From positions 1 through 64,000 of the forward strand of contig CAMELV010000005.1 of assembly GCA_945925985.1 (NCBI GenBank): a DNA stretch of 64,000 bases, in the 5' to 3' direction. The translations under genes were made by a program, and so were the position numbers. Source of the stretch: Comamonas sp. lk. GTDB taxonomy: Bacteria; Pseudomonadota; Gammaproteobacteria; Burkholderiales; Burkholderiaceae_C. Position 1 is the stretch's first letter. Each line of letters starts with the position of its first letter. Below are positions 47,711-55,901 of this stretch, in pieces. The notes under the pieces are model-generated. The model made no database searches, had not been told where the DNA came from, and worked only from the letters and a program-made list of their open reading frames with translations.

Positions 47711-49543
47711 ATGACTGACGCTTTTCAAGCGGCTGGCGATTCATCGTCGGTCGAAGACTTCCACCTAAATTCTGCAGAAACAACCACAAACGTCCGAGAG
47801 ACAACCGAGCTTCTTGAGTCCGCGCCCAACGGCTTTTTGGCCTTTGGACTGGCTCCAGAGTTGATTCGTGCCGTGCAGGATTTGGGATTTACCCAGCCGA
47901 CCACCGTCCAACAAAAGACCATTCCGCTTGCCATGGAGGGGGTCGATGGTGCTCAACCAGGCACCCGGTTTGTAGACCTTATGGTTTCCAGCCAGACGGG
48001 TAGCGGCAAAACGGCTGCGTTTTTACTGCCGGTTTTGCACACCCTGTTGACTCAGCAGATCCAGGCCGAGGCCAAAGAGCGCGTTGACTTCGAATCGGCA
48101 GTGGCTGAAGCGCTTGCCAAGGGTGAGGCGCCGCCGAAGCGAGGCAAGCGCAAGGATCCGACTAACCCCCGTAATTTTTCGACCGTTGCCCCGGGCGCAT
48201 TGATTGTGTGCCCAACCCGCGAGCTTGCACAGCAGGTGGCGCATGATGCCATCGATTTGGTGCAGCATTGCCGCGGCTTGCGCATCGCCAACATTGTGGG
48301 TGGCATGCCCTACCAATTGCAGATTGCTAAACTGCAAAACGCTAACCTGGTGGTTGCTACGCCTGGGCGACTGCTTGACCTACAGCGTTCGATGCAAATA
48401 AAGCTGGACCAAGTTCAGTTTCTGGTGGTTGATGAAGCCGACCGCATGCTTGACCTCGGTTTTTCGGATGATTTGGCTGAGATCAACCAACTGACGATTC
48501 AGCGTCAGCAGACCATGATGTTTAGTGCGACGTTTGCACCTCGCATCCAGCAACTGGCTGCCCGGGTTATGCGGGAACCGCAGCGTATAACAATTGACTC
48601 GCCCCAAGACAAACACGTGAATATCAAGCAGGTCTTGTTTTGGGCCGACAACGCCCAGCACAAGCGCAAGTTGCTGGATCACTGGCTGCGCGACACGACG
48701 ATCAATCAAGCCATTGTTTTCGCCAGTACCCAGATTGAATGCGACGGTTTGGCCAACGATTTGCAGCAAGATGGTTTTTCTGCAGTGGCTTTGCATGGCG
48801 CGCTCAGCCAAGGCCTGCGTAACCGCCGGCTCATGGCCTTGCGGCAGGGACAAGTGCAAATCCTGGTTGCCACCGATGTCGCTGCACGTGGCATTGACGT
48901 GCCAACCATCAGCCATGTCTTTAATTTCGGCTTGCCGATGAAGGCCGAGGATTACACGCACCGTATTGGACGTACCGGTCGTGCCGGGCGCGATGGACTG
49001 GCTGTGACGTTTGCCGAGTTCCGTGACCGGCGCAAGATTTTTGATATCGAAGCCTACAGCCGGCAGCAATTCAAGGCCGAAGTTATTCCTGGCCTCGAGC
49101 CGCAACAGCGTTTTCCGGATTCGCGCCCCAACTCGAATTTTGGTGGGCGTGACAGTCGTGGCAGTAGTGACCATCACTCGCGTGATCGCAAGTTCGGTGC
49201 TGGTCGCCCGGCTGGCTTGGGTGGTAATCGGCACGGACCCTCAGACCGCAGCGCCAACGCCCCGCGTGATTTTGGTGCACCTGGATTCCCGGGGCAAGCT
49301 GCGGCGGGTTTTGGTCAGCGTGATGCTCGCCCGGCAGCGCCCCGCGAAGGCTTCAGCTACGAACGCAAAGGTGGTTTTAACGATCGCTTTGCGGGCGACA
49401 GGGCTCCTTCGGCCGCACCGCGTGACGATTTTGGCGCGCGCAAGCCGACGTTTGGCAAGCCAATGGGCGTCAAGCCCGGGAATGGCGGAGGCAATGTTTT
49501 CGTGCCCAGAGATGCAAAAAAGCGTCTGACACGCAGCGCGTGA
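47711..49543 (+). CDS. DEAD-box RNA helicase, RhlE-like with arginine/glycine-rich tail
   Basis: A 610-aa ATP-dependent RNA helicase. Motif I is SQTGSGKTAAF, motif II VDEADRMLDLGF, motif III SATF, and motif VI HRIGRTGRAGRDG. A long C-terminal tail (from about residue 460) is rich in Arg, Gly, Asn and Phe, typical of RhlE-like cold-associated helicases. An insertion of about 40 charged residues (EAKERVDFESAVAEAL, PPKRGKRKDP) sits between motifs I and Ia. I chose ATG 47711; an in-frame TTG at 47663 is possible. Confidence 0.9.
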   Translation: MTDAFQAAGDSSSVEDFHLNSAETTTNVRETTELLESAPNGFLAFGLAPELIRAVQDLGFTQPTTVQQKTIPLAMEGVDGAQPGTRFVDLMVSSQTGSGKTAAFLLPVLHTLLTQQIQAEAKERVDFESAVAEALAKGEAPPKRGKRKDPTNPRNFSTVAPGALIVCPTRELAQQVAHDAIDLVQHCRGLRIANIVGGMPYQLQIAKLQNANLVVATPGRLLDLQRSMQIKLDQVQFLVVDEADRMLDLGFSDDLAEINQLTIQRQQTMMFSATFAPRIQQLAARVMREPQRITIDSPQDKHVNIKQVLFWADNAQHKRKLLDHWLRDTTINQAIVFASTQIECDGLANDLQQDGFSAVALHGALSQGLRNRRLMALRQGQVQILVATDVAARGIDVPTISHVFNFGLPMKAEDYTHRIGRTGRAGRDGLAVTFAEFRDRRKIFDIEAYSRQQFKAEVIPGLEPQQRFPDSRPNSNFGGRDSRGSSDHHSRDRKFGAGRPAGLGGNRHGPSDRSANAPRDFGAPGFPGQAAAGFGQRDARPAAPREGFSYERKGGFNDRFAGDRAPSAAPRDDFGARKPTFGKPMGVKPGNGGGNVFVPRDAKKRLTRSA

Positions 49544-49598
49544 CTTTGGCAATTCCAACACCTTAGAGGGTTCCGACTTTCCAGTTACAAAAGGTCCG

Positions 49599-50609
49599 AT
49601 GATGACAACGTTTGCAAGAGATTTAAAAAATCCGTTGCTAAAACGCCGTTTTGTCTTTCTGACCCTGCCAAACTATTCGCTGATTGCGCTCTCGACTGCT
49701 GTCGAGGCGCTGCGAATGGCGAATCGGGTCACCCAAGAAGATGTATACCACTGGGCCATTGCCAGTCTAGATGGTTCCCCGCAGCGGGCCAGCAGTGGAC
49801 TGTCCATTTCACCGACGCAGCTCATTGAGACCGTCGGGGCGGTCGATATTGTTTTTGTGTGCGGTGGGGTGGACGTTGAGCAGGCCGTGACATTGGAGCT
49901 TCTGTCTGTGTTGCGGCGCTTGGCGCAACGCCATGTAGCGCTGGGTTCCCTGTGTACGGGCGGCTATGCGCTGGCAAAGGCTGGCTTGCTGGACAAGTAC
50001 AAAGCGGTCATCCATTGGGAAAACATGTCCGCCCTGCAAGAGCAGTTTCCGCGGGTGATTTTCTCTGATCAACTCTTCGCCATTGACCGGGATCGTTACA
50101 CGTGTTCTGGCGGCATTGCGCCATTAGATCTGATGCTCAACATCATCAAAGACCAGCTGGGGCGCGATATTGCCCCGATGATTTCTGAGCAGTTTATCCT
50201 CGACCGGATCCGTAATGATCAGGACCGCCAGCATGTGCCACTGCAGGCGAGGGTGGGGCTTTTTCATGAAAACCTCATCGAGGCTGCCGCCTTGATGGAG
50301 AGCAATATCGAGGAGCCTTTGTCCCTCGATGAGATTGCCGCCTTGGTCGGGGTGTCGCGACGCCAAATTGAGCGCTTGTTCAAACGCTATGTGGGCGAGG
50401 TACCGACCAAGTACTACTTGGATATGCGGCTTCGTCGTGCCCGAATCCTGCTATTGCAGACAGCGATGTCCATCATGGACATCGCCGTAGCCTGCGGTTT
50501 CCAGTCGCCACCGCACTTTTCTAAGTGTTACCGCAACCTGTTTGGTCATACACCCAGCGCTGAACGTCAACTTAGCCGACGAAACACACTAAGTGGCAGC
50601 AAGGCCTAA
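49599..50609 (+). CDS. GlxA/AraC-family regulator, GbdR-like
   Basis: A 336-aa regulator with an N-terminal class I glutamine-amidotransferase-like domain (about 15-195) and a C-terminal AraC helix-turn-helix pair (about 220-325). The N-terminus FVFLTLPNYSLIALSTAVEALRMANR (quoted in part as FLTLPNYSLIALS) resembles Pseudomonas GbdR/CdhR, which respond to glycine betaine and carnitine products (from memory). The HTH shows EIAALVGVSRRQIERLFKRYVG and MDIAVACGFQSPPHFSKCYR. AAAGG lies just before the start. It is next to betaine genes, so it probably controls them. Confidence 0.85.
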   Translation: MMTTFARDLKNPLLKRRFVFLTLPNYSLIALSTAVEALRMANRVTQEDVYHWAIASLDGSPQRASSGLSISPTQLIETVGAVDIVFVCGGVDVEQAVTLELLSVLRRLAQRHVALGSLCTGGYALAKAGLLDKYKAVIHWENMSALQEQFPRVIFSDQLFAIDRDRYTCSGGIAPLDLMLNIIKDQLGRDIAPMISEQFILDRIRNDQDRQHVPLQARVGLFHENLIEAAALMESNIEEPLSLDEIAALVGVSRRQIERLFKRYVGEVPTKYYLDMRLRRARILLLQTAMSIMDIAVACGFQSPPHFSKCYRNLFGHTPSAERQLSRRNTLSGSKA

Positions 50610-50639
50610 TGTCCTTGGACGTGGTCGGCGGTGAGTGAT

Positions 50640-51515
50640 CTAGCGGAACACTACCGTCTTGCTGCCATTCAGAAAGACGCGGCGTTCGATATGAAATTTG
50701 ACTGCGGTAGCCAACGCTCGGCACTCCGAGTCGCGCCCTGCCGCTGCCAGTTTCTCCGGTGTAAAAGTGTGATCGACGCGTTCGACGATCTGTTCAATGA
50801 TCGGCCCTTCATCCAGATCAGCAGTGACATAGTGGGCAGTGGCGCCCGTCAACTTGACGCCGCGCGCATGGGCCTGGTGGTAGGGCTTGGCGCCTTTGAA
50901 ACCGGGAAGGAACGAATGGTGAATATTGATGGCTCGCCCACGCAGGCTTCGGCATAGATCGTCAGAGAGCACCTGCATGTAGCGCGCCAGAACAACCAAT
51001 TCGCTGTTGGTGGCAGACACAATGTCCAACAAGTGTTGTTCTTGGCTGGACTTGGTTTCGGGCGTAACAGGCAAGCAGATGAATGGGATGTTGTGCCCCT
51101 CTGCCATAGGCCGAAGATCAGGATGGTTCGAGATCACTGTGGTGATGTCCATCTTGAGTTCGCCGGTGCGATGGCGGTAAAGCAAGTCGTTCAGGCAATG
51201 GTCAAATCTAGACACCATGATCAGGACCCTTGGCTTTTTCTCATCGTCGTGGATGGCCCATTCCATGTCCTCTCGCTCTGCGACTTCCAGGAACTCAGCC
51301 TTCAGTTCGCCGAGCTCGGGCGTCTGAGCGGGATCTCCGTAAAAGCTCACCCGCACGAAAAAGCGACCTGTCAACACATCGTCAAACTGCTGCATGTCAG
51401 TGATATAGCATTGTCGCGAGGCCAAGAAGCCGGACACTGCCGCCACCGTGCCCATACGACTGTCGCACGTGGCGTTCAAAATGTAGTGGGGCTTGCCTTC
51501 GAGGGGAACATTCAT
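50640..51515 (-). CDS. purU: Formyltetrahydrofolate deformylase
   Basis: A 291-aa enzyme that hydrolyses 10-formyl-THF to formate and THF. An N-terminal ACT domain (about 1-85, ILNATCDSRMGTVAAVSGFL) precedes the formyltransferase fold. The catalytic pattern is NIHHSFLPGFKGAKPYHQA with ATAHYVTADLDEGPIIEQ. It is divergent from the corrinoid operon, with the shared 297-base control region between them. In this context it could release the last step of methyl oxidation as formate. Confidence 0.95.
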   Translation of the reverse strand: MNVPLEGKPHYILNATCDSRMGTVAAVSGFLASRQCYITDMQQFDDVLTGRFFVRVSFYGDPAQTPELGELKAEFLEVAEREDMEWAIHDDEKKPRVLIMVSRFDHCLNDLLYRHRTGELKMDITTVISNHPDLRPMAEGHNIPFICLPVTPETKSSQEQHLLDIVSATNSELVVLARYMQVLSDDLCRSLRGRAINIHHSFLPGFKGAKPYHQAHARGVKLTGATAHYVTADLDEGPIIEQIVERVDHTFTPEKLAAAGRDSECRALATAVKFHIERRVFLNGSKTVVFR

Positions 51516-51661
51516 GTGCGGTCAGCGCTAAGCTGGTTGGATAAAGTCGGTGATGTGGCTTAGACACCAATCTGGGAGTCCCAGTTTAGGTAAAGAATGT
51601 TGCCAGGATTGTCTCGGTACGACGGTAGCTTGGATTAGGGCGACTCCCACTGCTTCGGTTG

Positions 51662-51712
51662 CATGTCGCGCATGAGTCATTCTCATGTCGCTGGACGATA
51701 ATGGTACGTCGC
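51662..51712. promoter_or_regulatory. Three phased CATGTCGC-type half-sites in the purU-corrinoid gap
   Basis: CATGTCGC occurs at 51662-51669 and 51684-51691, and TACGTCGC at 51705-51712. The spacings are 22 and 21 bp, two helical turns. CATGAG/CTCATG arms (51671-51676, 51682-51687) link the first two. A -10-like GATAAT lies at 51697-51702 without a good -35. This is the layout expected for AraC-type activation, so GbdR-like binding is inferred. The rest of 51516-51812 shows no gene. Confidence 0.5.
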
Positions 51713-51750
51713 TAATCCATTAGCTGGGCGCACTGTGGGCCCGTACCATT
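51700..51750. promoter_or_regulatory. Nested inverted repeats before the corrinoid operon
   Basis: AATGGTACG (51700-51708) and CGTACCATT (51742-51750) are perfect 9-bp arms. Inside them GCTAATCCATTAGC (51711-51724) is a perfect 6-bp hairpin. TTTCTTTATTT follows at 51750-51760. It could be an RNA leader structure or a DNA operator; the transcription start would decide. Confidence 0.4.
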
Positions 51751-51812
51751 TTCTTTATTTGAAAACGCTGGCCTTGCCGGGCAGTTTCACCATGACACAT
51801 GAGGAGTAGACC

Positions 51813-52517
51813 GTGGCGGAAGACTTTGATGATGATCTTGACCTGAATACTCTGAACGACGAGGAACTGACGGAACAGGTACACGACGACCTCTACAACG
51901 GCTTGCGAGATGAGGTCATCGACGCAACCAATATTTTTTTGCAGCGCGGCTGGTCAGCTGACCGGGTGCTCAACGACGCTCTTGTTGAGGGCATGCGAAT
52001 TGTCGGCGTTGATTTCCGCGATGGCATTTTGTTCGTCCCGGAAGTGCTATTGGCTGCCAATGCCATGAAGGGCGGTATGGAAATACTGCGCCCGTTGCTG
52101 GCTGAGACCGGTGTGGAGCCGATTGGGAAGATGGTGATTGGCACCGTCAAAGGCGATATCCATGACATCGGCAAGAACCTCGTCGGCATGATGATGGAGG
52201 GTGCAGGGTTTGAAGTCATTGACCTGGGCATCAATAATCCAGTCGAGAAATACTTAGCTGCTCTGGAAGAGCACAAGCCGGATATTTTGGGCTTGTCGGC
52301 GCTGCTGACCACCACCATGCCGTACATGAAGGTTGTCATCGACACCCTGAAGGAAAAAGGCCTGCGTGACGACTTCATCGTGCTGGTCGGGGGCGCGCCT
52401 CTCAACGAAGAATTCGGGCGGGCAGTGGGTGCAGACGCTTACTGCCGTGATGCCGGCATCGCGGTTGAGACCGCCAAGACCCTGATTGCAGCCCGGCGCG
52501 CTGCTGCGCGCGCCTGA
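51813..52517 (+). CDS. Free-standing corrinoid (B12-binding) methyl-carrier protein
   Basis: A 234-aa protein with the helical cap domain (about 25-100, ALVEGMRIVGVDFRDGILFVPE) and a cobalamin-binding Rossmann domain (about 107-225). The cobalt-ligand pattern GDIHDIGKNLV gives His117 with Asp115 (DxHxxG). GLSALLTTTMPYM and VGGAPLNEEFGRAVGADAY complete the fold. It resembles MtbC/MttC/MtgC corrinoid proteins and the Cob module of MetH. GTG 51813 has GAGGAG 7 bases upstream. It heads the operon; the acidic N-terminus (DFDDDLDLNTLNDEEL) is unusual. Confidence 0.93.
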   Translation: MAEDFDDDLDLNTLNDEELTEQVHDDLYNGLRDEVIDATNIFLQRGWSADRVLNDALVEGMRIVGVDFRDGILFVPEVLLAANAMKGGMEILRPLLAETGVEPIGKMVIGTVKGDIHDIGKNLVGMMMEGAGFEVIDLGINNPVEKYLAALEEHKPDILGLSALLTTTMPYMKVVIDTLKEKGLRDDFIVLVGGAPLNEEFGRAVGADAYCRDAGIAVETAKTLIAARRAAARA

Positions 52518-52529
52518 GGCGACAAGCTG

Positions 52530-53138
52530 ATGCCACGCGCCCTGATCATCGCCTGTGGCGCGCTGGCAAGGGAAATCGTTGCGCTTCGTAACATCAACGA
52601 TTGGCCTTACATGGATGTGCAGTGCCTGCCAGCAGAGTTGCACAATCGTCCAGAGAAAATTCCAGCTGCGGTCAAAGCCAAGATACAGGCCAATCGGAGC
52701 GGCTACTCGAGTATTTTTGTCGCCTATGGCGACTGTGGCACGGGTGGTTTGCTGGATAAGGTTTTGCAGGAGGAGCAGGTCGAGCGCATTCCCGGTGCGC
52801 ACTGCTATGAGTTTTTTGCGGGCAGCGAATCGTTTCATGCCTTGTCAGAAAAGGAACTCGGTACTTTTTACTTGACGGACTTTCTGTTGGAGCATTTCGA
52901 TCGCTTGGTCGTACGCGGTCTTGGTTTGGACCGGCACCCCTCCTTGTTGGCAACGCTATTTGGCAACTACCGGAAGTTGGTGTACCTGGCTCAAGTACCT
53001 GATATCAAAAGAATGACGGCAGCCCGTGCTGCGGCCGAGAGATTGGGTTTGACGTTTGATTACCTGGTGACGGGTTATGGCGGGCTGGAACACAGCCTGA
53101 AGGTCGTGAATCAAGGAGTAGTGGTGTGGCGAAGCTGA
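52530..53138 (+). CDS. DUF1638 family protein
   Basis: A 202-aa protein of the DUF1638 family, often found beside corrinoid methyltransferase genes in methanogens, acetogens and some proteobacteria (from memory). Seen here: PRALIIACGALAREI at the N-terminus, FVAYGDCGTGGLLDKVL, and HCYEFFAGSESF with conserved Cys and His. Its biochemical role is not known to me. It is 12 bases after the corrinoid gene and overlaps the next gene by 13 bases. Confidence 0.85.
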   Translation: MPRALIIACGALAREIVALRNINDWPYMDVQCLPAELHNRPEKIPAAVKAKIQANRSGYSSIFVAYGDCGTGGLLDKVLQEEQVERIPGAHCYEFFAGSESFHALSEKELGTFYLTDFLLEHFDRLVVRGLGLDRHPSLLATLFGNYRKLVYLAQVPDIKRMTAARAAAERLGLTFDYLVTGYGGLEHSLKVVNQGVVVWRS

Positions 53139-53473
53139 TTGTGATTTCGTGGCGCGATGTGCCGGCCCAGGTGCTCGTCAAGTTGGGACGTGAGACCGCG
53201 AAGGTGCAGTTGTCCCACCGTTTCCAAGAGGCCGTGGACCGCGCTGCCATGCGCGCCGGCAAAGCCAGTTCTGGCGACTATCTGGCGGACTGGAAGCGAA
53301 GTGAACCGCGGCGATGCGGGGATGATATTCAAGCCGAAGCAGAGGCCGAAGCCCAGCGTATAGAGGCTCGCTACTCCGACGTCGACCTATTGCGACTAAT
53401 CCGGGCGCATGGGCTGGAGGCGCCCGTGGCTGACCCTGCTGTCGTGCCGGATGCTGCGCCAGGGGACAGCTGA
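53126..53473 (+). CDS. Small protein of the 'virulence factor' family (PF13769-type)
   Basis: A 115-aa soluble protein. LIVISWRDVPAQVLVK and KVQLSHRFQEAVDRAAMRAGK are the conserved block; a Glu/Ala-rich helix (QAEAEAEAQRIEAR) follows. The family name comes from weak links to virulence and says little about function. Here it is locked in the corrinoid operon: GTG 53126 has AAGGAG upstream, it overlaps DUF1638, and its stop overlaps the next start. Partner or chaperone of the methyl-transfer system is possible. Confidence 0.8.
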   Translation: MAKLIVISWRDVPAQVLVKLGRETAKVQLSHRFQEAVDRAAMRAGKASSGDYLADWKRSEPRRCGDDIQAEAEAEAQRIEARYSDVDLLRLIRAHGLEAPVADPAVVPDAAPGDS

Positions 53474-53943
53474 TGTACTCGGTGCGTCGCTGGTCCGTGC
53501 GCCATGCTGGCTTCTTGGAGCGCTTTTACCAATCGTTCGAGCGCGCTGTCGTGGCGCTGGATCCGCTTTGGCGGAGGATCGGCTACGAGCGCTTGGAAAA
53601 GCCGGTGGCAGCCCTTGAAAAAGTTATCAAAGGCTTTTTGTTTGATTGCCAAATGTGCGGCCAGTGTGCCTTGAGCGCCACCGGCATGTCGTGCCCTATG
53701 AACTGCCCTAAGAACCTGCGCAATGGACCGTGTGGTGGGGTGCGGGCCAACGGCAATTGTGAAGTTAAGCCCGACATGCGCTGTGTCTGGGTTGAGGCTT
53801 TCGAAGGCAGCCAGCGCATGCGTGAAGGTCAAGCAGCGATTCGGGTGGTGCAGATTGCAGTGGACCGGCGTCTGGAAGGCCGCTCCTCCTGGCTCAAGGT
53901 GGCACGTGACAAGGCTGTGCTTAAAACGGGGGCCACACGATGA
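53473..53943 (+). CDS. MetV-like / methylenetetrahydrofolate reductase C-terminal zinc protein
   Basis: A 156-aa protein with a Cys-rich block: FDCQMCGQCALSATGMSCP and MNCPKNLRNGPCGG, then CEVKPDMRCVWVEAF. This is the MTHFR_C pattern (MetV in acetogens), a zinc-binding partner of MetF. Its start overlaps the previous stop (TGATG) and it overlaps the MTHFR gene by 4 bases, so a MetF-MetV complex is likely. The electron donor or acceptor is not visible. Confidence 0.9.
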   Translation: MYSVRRWSVRHAGFLERFYQSFERAVVALDPLWRRIGYERLEKPVAALEKVIKGFLFDCQMCGQCALSATGMSCPMNCPKNLRNGPCGGVRANGNCEVKPDMRCVWVEAFEGSQRMREGQAAIRVVQIAVDRRLEGRSSWLKVARDKAVLKTGATR

Positions 53944-54959
53944 GGTTCGAGGACGAACCGGTTCCGGGTCACCCATTGCCCATCCTGCCCGGACATACCT
54001 CGACCGGACGGCTGGAGCGTGTGTTGCGCAGTGGCGCGTTTGCCATCACCTCGGAGCTGGACCCACCTGATTCGGCCGATCCCGAAGACGTCTACCGGCG
54101 TGCCCGTGTGTTTGACGGTTATGTCGACGCGATCAATGCTACCGATGGCAGCGGCGCCAATTGCCATATGTCCAGCTTGGCTGTTTGCGCCTTGTTGACC
54201 CGTGTCGGTTATGCGCCTGTGATGCAAATCTCCTGCCGTGACAAGAACCGTATCGCCATTCAGGGCGATATTTTGGGCGGTGCGGCCATGGGCGTGGCCA
54301 ACATGCTGTGCCTGACCGGCGATGGCGTCCAGTCTGGCGACCACCCGCAAGCCAAACCTGTGTTTGACCTGGATTGCATGTCACTGCTAGAAATCGGTCG
54401 AACCTTGCGAGATGAGCACCGTTTTCAAAGCGGGCGCAAGGTCACGTTCGCGCCTCGTGTATTTTTTGGTGCGGCGGCCAATCCCTTCGGACTGCCTTTT
54501 GAATGGCGGGCTCAGCGCCTGGCGAAAAAGGTCGCCGCTGGCGCTCAGTTCATCCAGACTCAGTACTGTTACGACGTGCCCCGGCTGAAAAGCTTCATGC
54601 AGACGGTAGATGACCTCGGACTTATTGGCAAGGTCTTTGTCCTGGTGGGGGTTGGGCCCCTGCGTACCGCCAAAGCGGCTGAGTGGATGCGTACCAATGT
54701 GCCAGGCATCCATATTCCGGACGCGGTGATCAAGCGAATGGCCGGTGCAGAAAAGCCGGCGCTGGAAGGTCGGCAAATTTGCATCGACATCATTCAGGAA
54801 GTGCGCGAGATCAAAGGCGTCTCCGGTGTGCACATCATGGCTTATCGGCAGGAAGACACAGTGCCCGACATTGTCGACCGGTCCGGCGTACTGTCGGGGC
54901 GTGTGCCTTGGTATCCAGGCCGAGACGTCCCCCTATCAAATTTAAAGGAAACAGCATGA
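53940..54959 (+). CDS. metF: Methylenetetrahydrofolate reductase (MetF-type)
   Basis: A 339-aa flavin TIM-barrel enzyme interconverting 5,10-methylene-THF and 5-methyl-THF. Visible: FAITSELDPPDSADPEDVYRRA (quoted in part as ITSELDPPDS), DAINATDGSGANCHMSSLA, NMLCLTGDG, GAQFIQTQYCYD and FVLVGVGPLRT. It overlaps MetV-like and the following methyltransferase genes (ATGA at both ends). Coupled to a corrinoid methyltransferase and PurU, it may run in the oxidative direction here. The housekeeping metF for methionine synthesis may be elsewhere or may be this gene. Confidence 0.92.
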   Translation: MRFEDEPVPGHPLPILPGHTSTGRLERVLRSGAFAITSELDPPDSADPEDVYRRARVFDGYVDAINATDGSGANCHMSSLAVCALLTRVGYAPVMQISCRDKNRIAIQGDILGGAAMGVANMLCLTGDGVQSGDHPQAKPVFDLDCMSLLEIGRTLRDEHRFQSGRKVTFAPRVFFGAAANPFGLPFEWRAQRLAKKVAAGAQFIQTQYCYDVPRLKSFMQTVDDLGLIGKVFVLVGVGPLRTAKAAEWMRTNVPGIHIPDAVIKRMAGAEKPALEGRQICIDIIQEVREIKGVSGVHIMAYRQEDTVPDIVDRSGVLSGRVPWYPGRDVPLSNLKETA

Positions 54960-55870
54960 CAGACACCGTGATCAGTTCTGCGACCCGGGAGGTCGTGATT
55001 GGCTTTGACCGTCCCTTCGTCATCATCGGCGAGCGCATTAACCCGACGGGGCGCAAAATTTTGGCAGCCGAGATGGTCGCTGGTGATTACAGCCGGGTGA
55101 TCGCGGACGCCCTGGCGCAGGTCGAGGCGGGCGCTCACATGCTCGACGTCAATGCCGGTATCCCCCTGGCCGATGAGCCCGCTTTGCTGGCTCGTGCCAT
55201 TGAGCTGGTCCAGTCGGTTACTGATGTTCCGTTGTCGATCGACTCGTCCATCGTGGCGGCACTGGAAGCCGGCTTGGCGGTATACAAAGGCAAGGCGCTG
55301 GTGAACTCTGTCACTGGAGAAGAAGATCGGCTCGAAACGGTGCTGCCCTTGGTCAAGAAATACGGTGCTGCAGTGGTCGCCATCTCGAACGACGAAACCG
55401 GGATCTCCCAGGACCCCGACGTGCGCTTTGCTGTGGCCAAGAAAATCGTTGAACGAGCGTCAGACTACGGTATCCCGGCGTGTGACATCGTGGTCGATCC
55501 GCTGGTGATGCCGATCGGCGCGATCAATCAGGCAGGCGTACAAGTGATGCGGCTGGTGCATCGTCTGCGCACTGAACTCAAGGTCAACACCACCTGTGGC
55601 GCTTCCAACGTCAGTTTCGGCCTGCCGGAACGCAATGGTATCAACGCTGGTTTTCTCACCATGGCGATTGCCTCTGGCATGACCTCGGCCATCACCAACC
55701 CGCTGCACGCGGAAGTCGTCAAAGCCTGCATGGCCGCCGATGTCATGATGGGCCATGACCCCGACTGCATGCGCTGGATTCGCAAGTTCCGCGAGGCGCC
55801 CACCATGGGTGCTGACGGCGAAATGGGACGTGGACGCCGCGAAGGTGGCAGCAGAAGGCGCCGAGAATGA
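54956..55870 (+). CDS. Methyltetrahydrofolate:corrinoid methyltransferase (pterin-binding, AcsE/MtgA-like)
   Basis: A 304-aa DHPS-fold enzyme that moves a methyl group between THF and a corrinoid protein. The pterin-binding motifs are IGERINPTGRKILAAEM, AGAHMLDVNAGIPLADE, DVPLSIDSS and TCGASNVSFGLPERNGIN. The C-terminus is basic (GRGRREGGSRRRRE). I chose ATG 54956 (MTDTVISS), which overlaps the MTHFR stop; the longer frame is antisense-free read-through. It is the THF module of the proposed pathway. Confidence 0.92.
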   Translation: MTDTVISSATREVVIGFDRPFVIIGERINPTGRKILAAEMVAGDYSRVIADALAQVEAGAHMLDVNAGIPLADEPALLARAIELVQSVTDVPLSIDSSIVAALEAGLAVYKGKALVNSVTGEEDRLETVLPLVKKYGAAVVAISNDETGISQDPDVRFAVAKKIVERASDYGIPACDIVVDPLVMPIGAINQAGVQVMRLVHRLRTELKVNTTCGASNVSFGLPERNGINAGFLTMAIASGMTSAITNPLHAEVVKACMAADVMMGHDPDCMRWIRKFREAPTMGADGEMGRGRREGGSRRRRE

Positions 55871-55901
55871 ACGGTTCGGCAATCGGATGGAGGGGCCAGT
55901 G

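Noticed and set aside
51516..51812. Cobalamin riboswitch upstream of the corrinoid operon
   Set aside because: I looked for the B12-box type conserved core and did not find it; only inverted repeats and direct half-sites are present.
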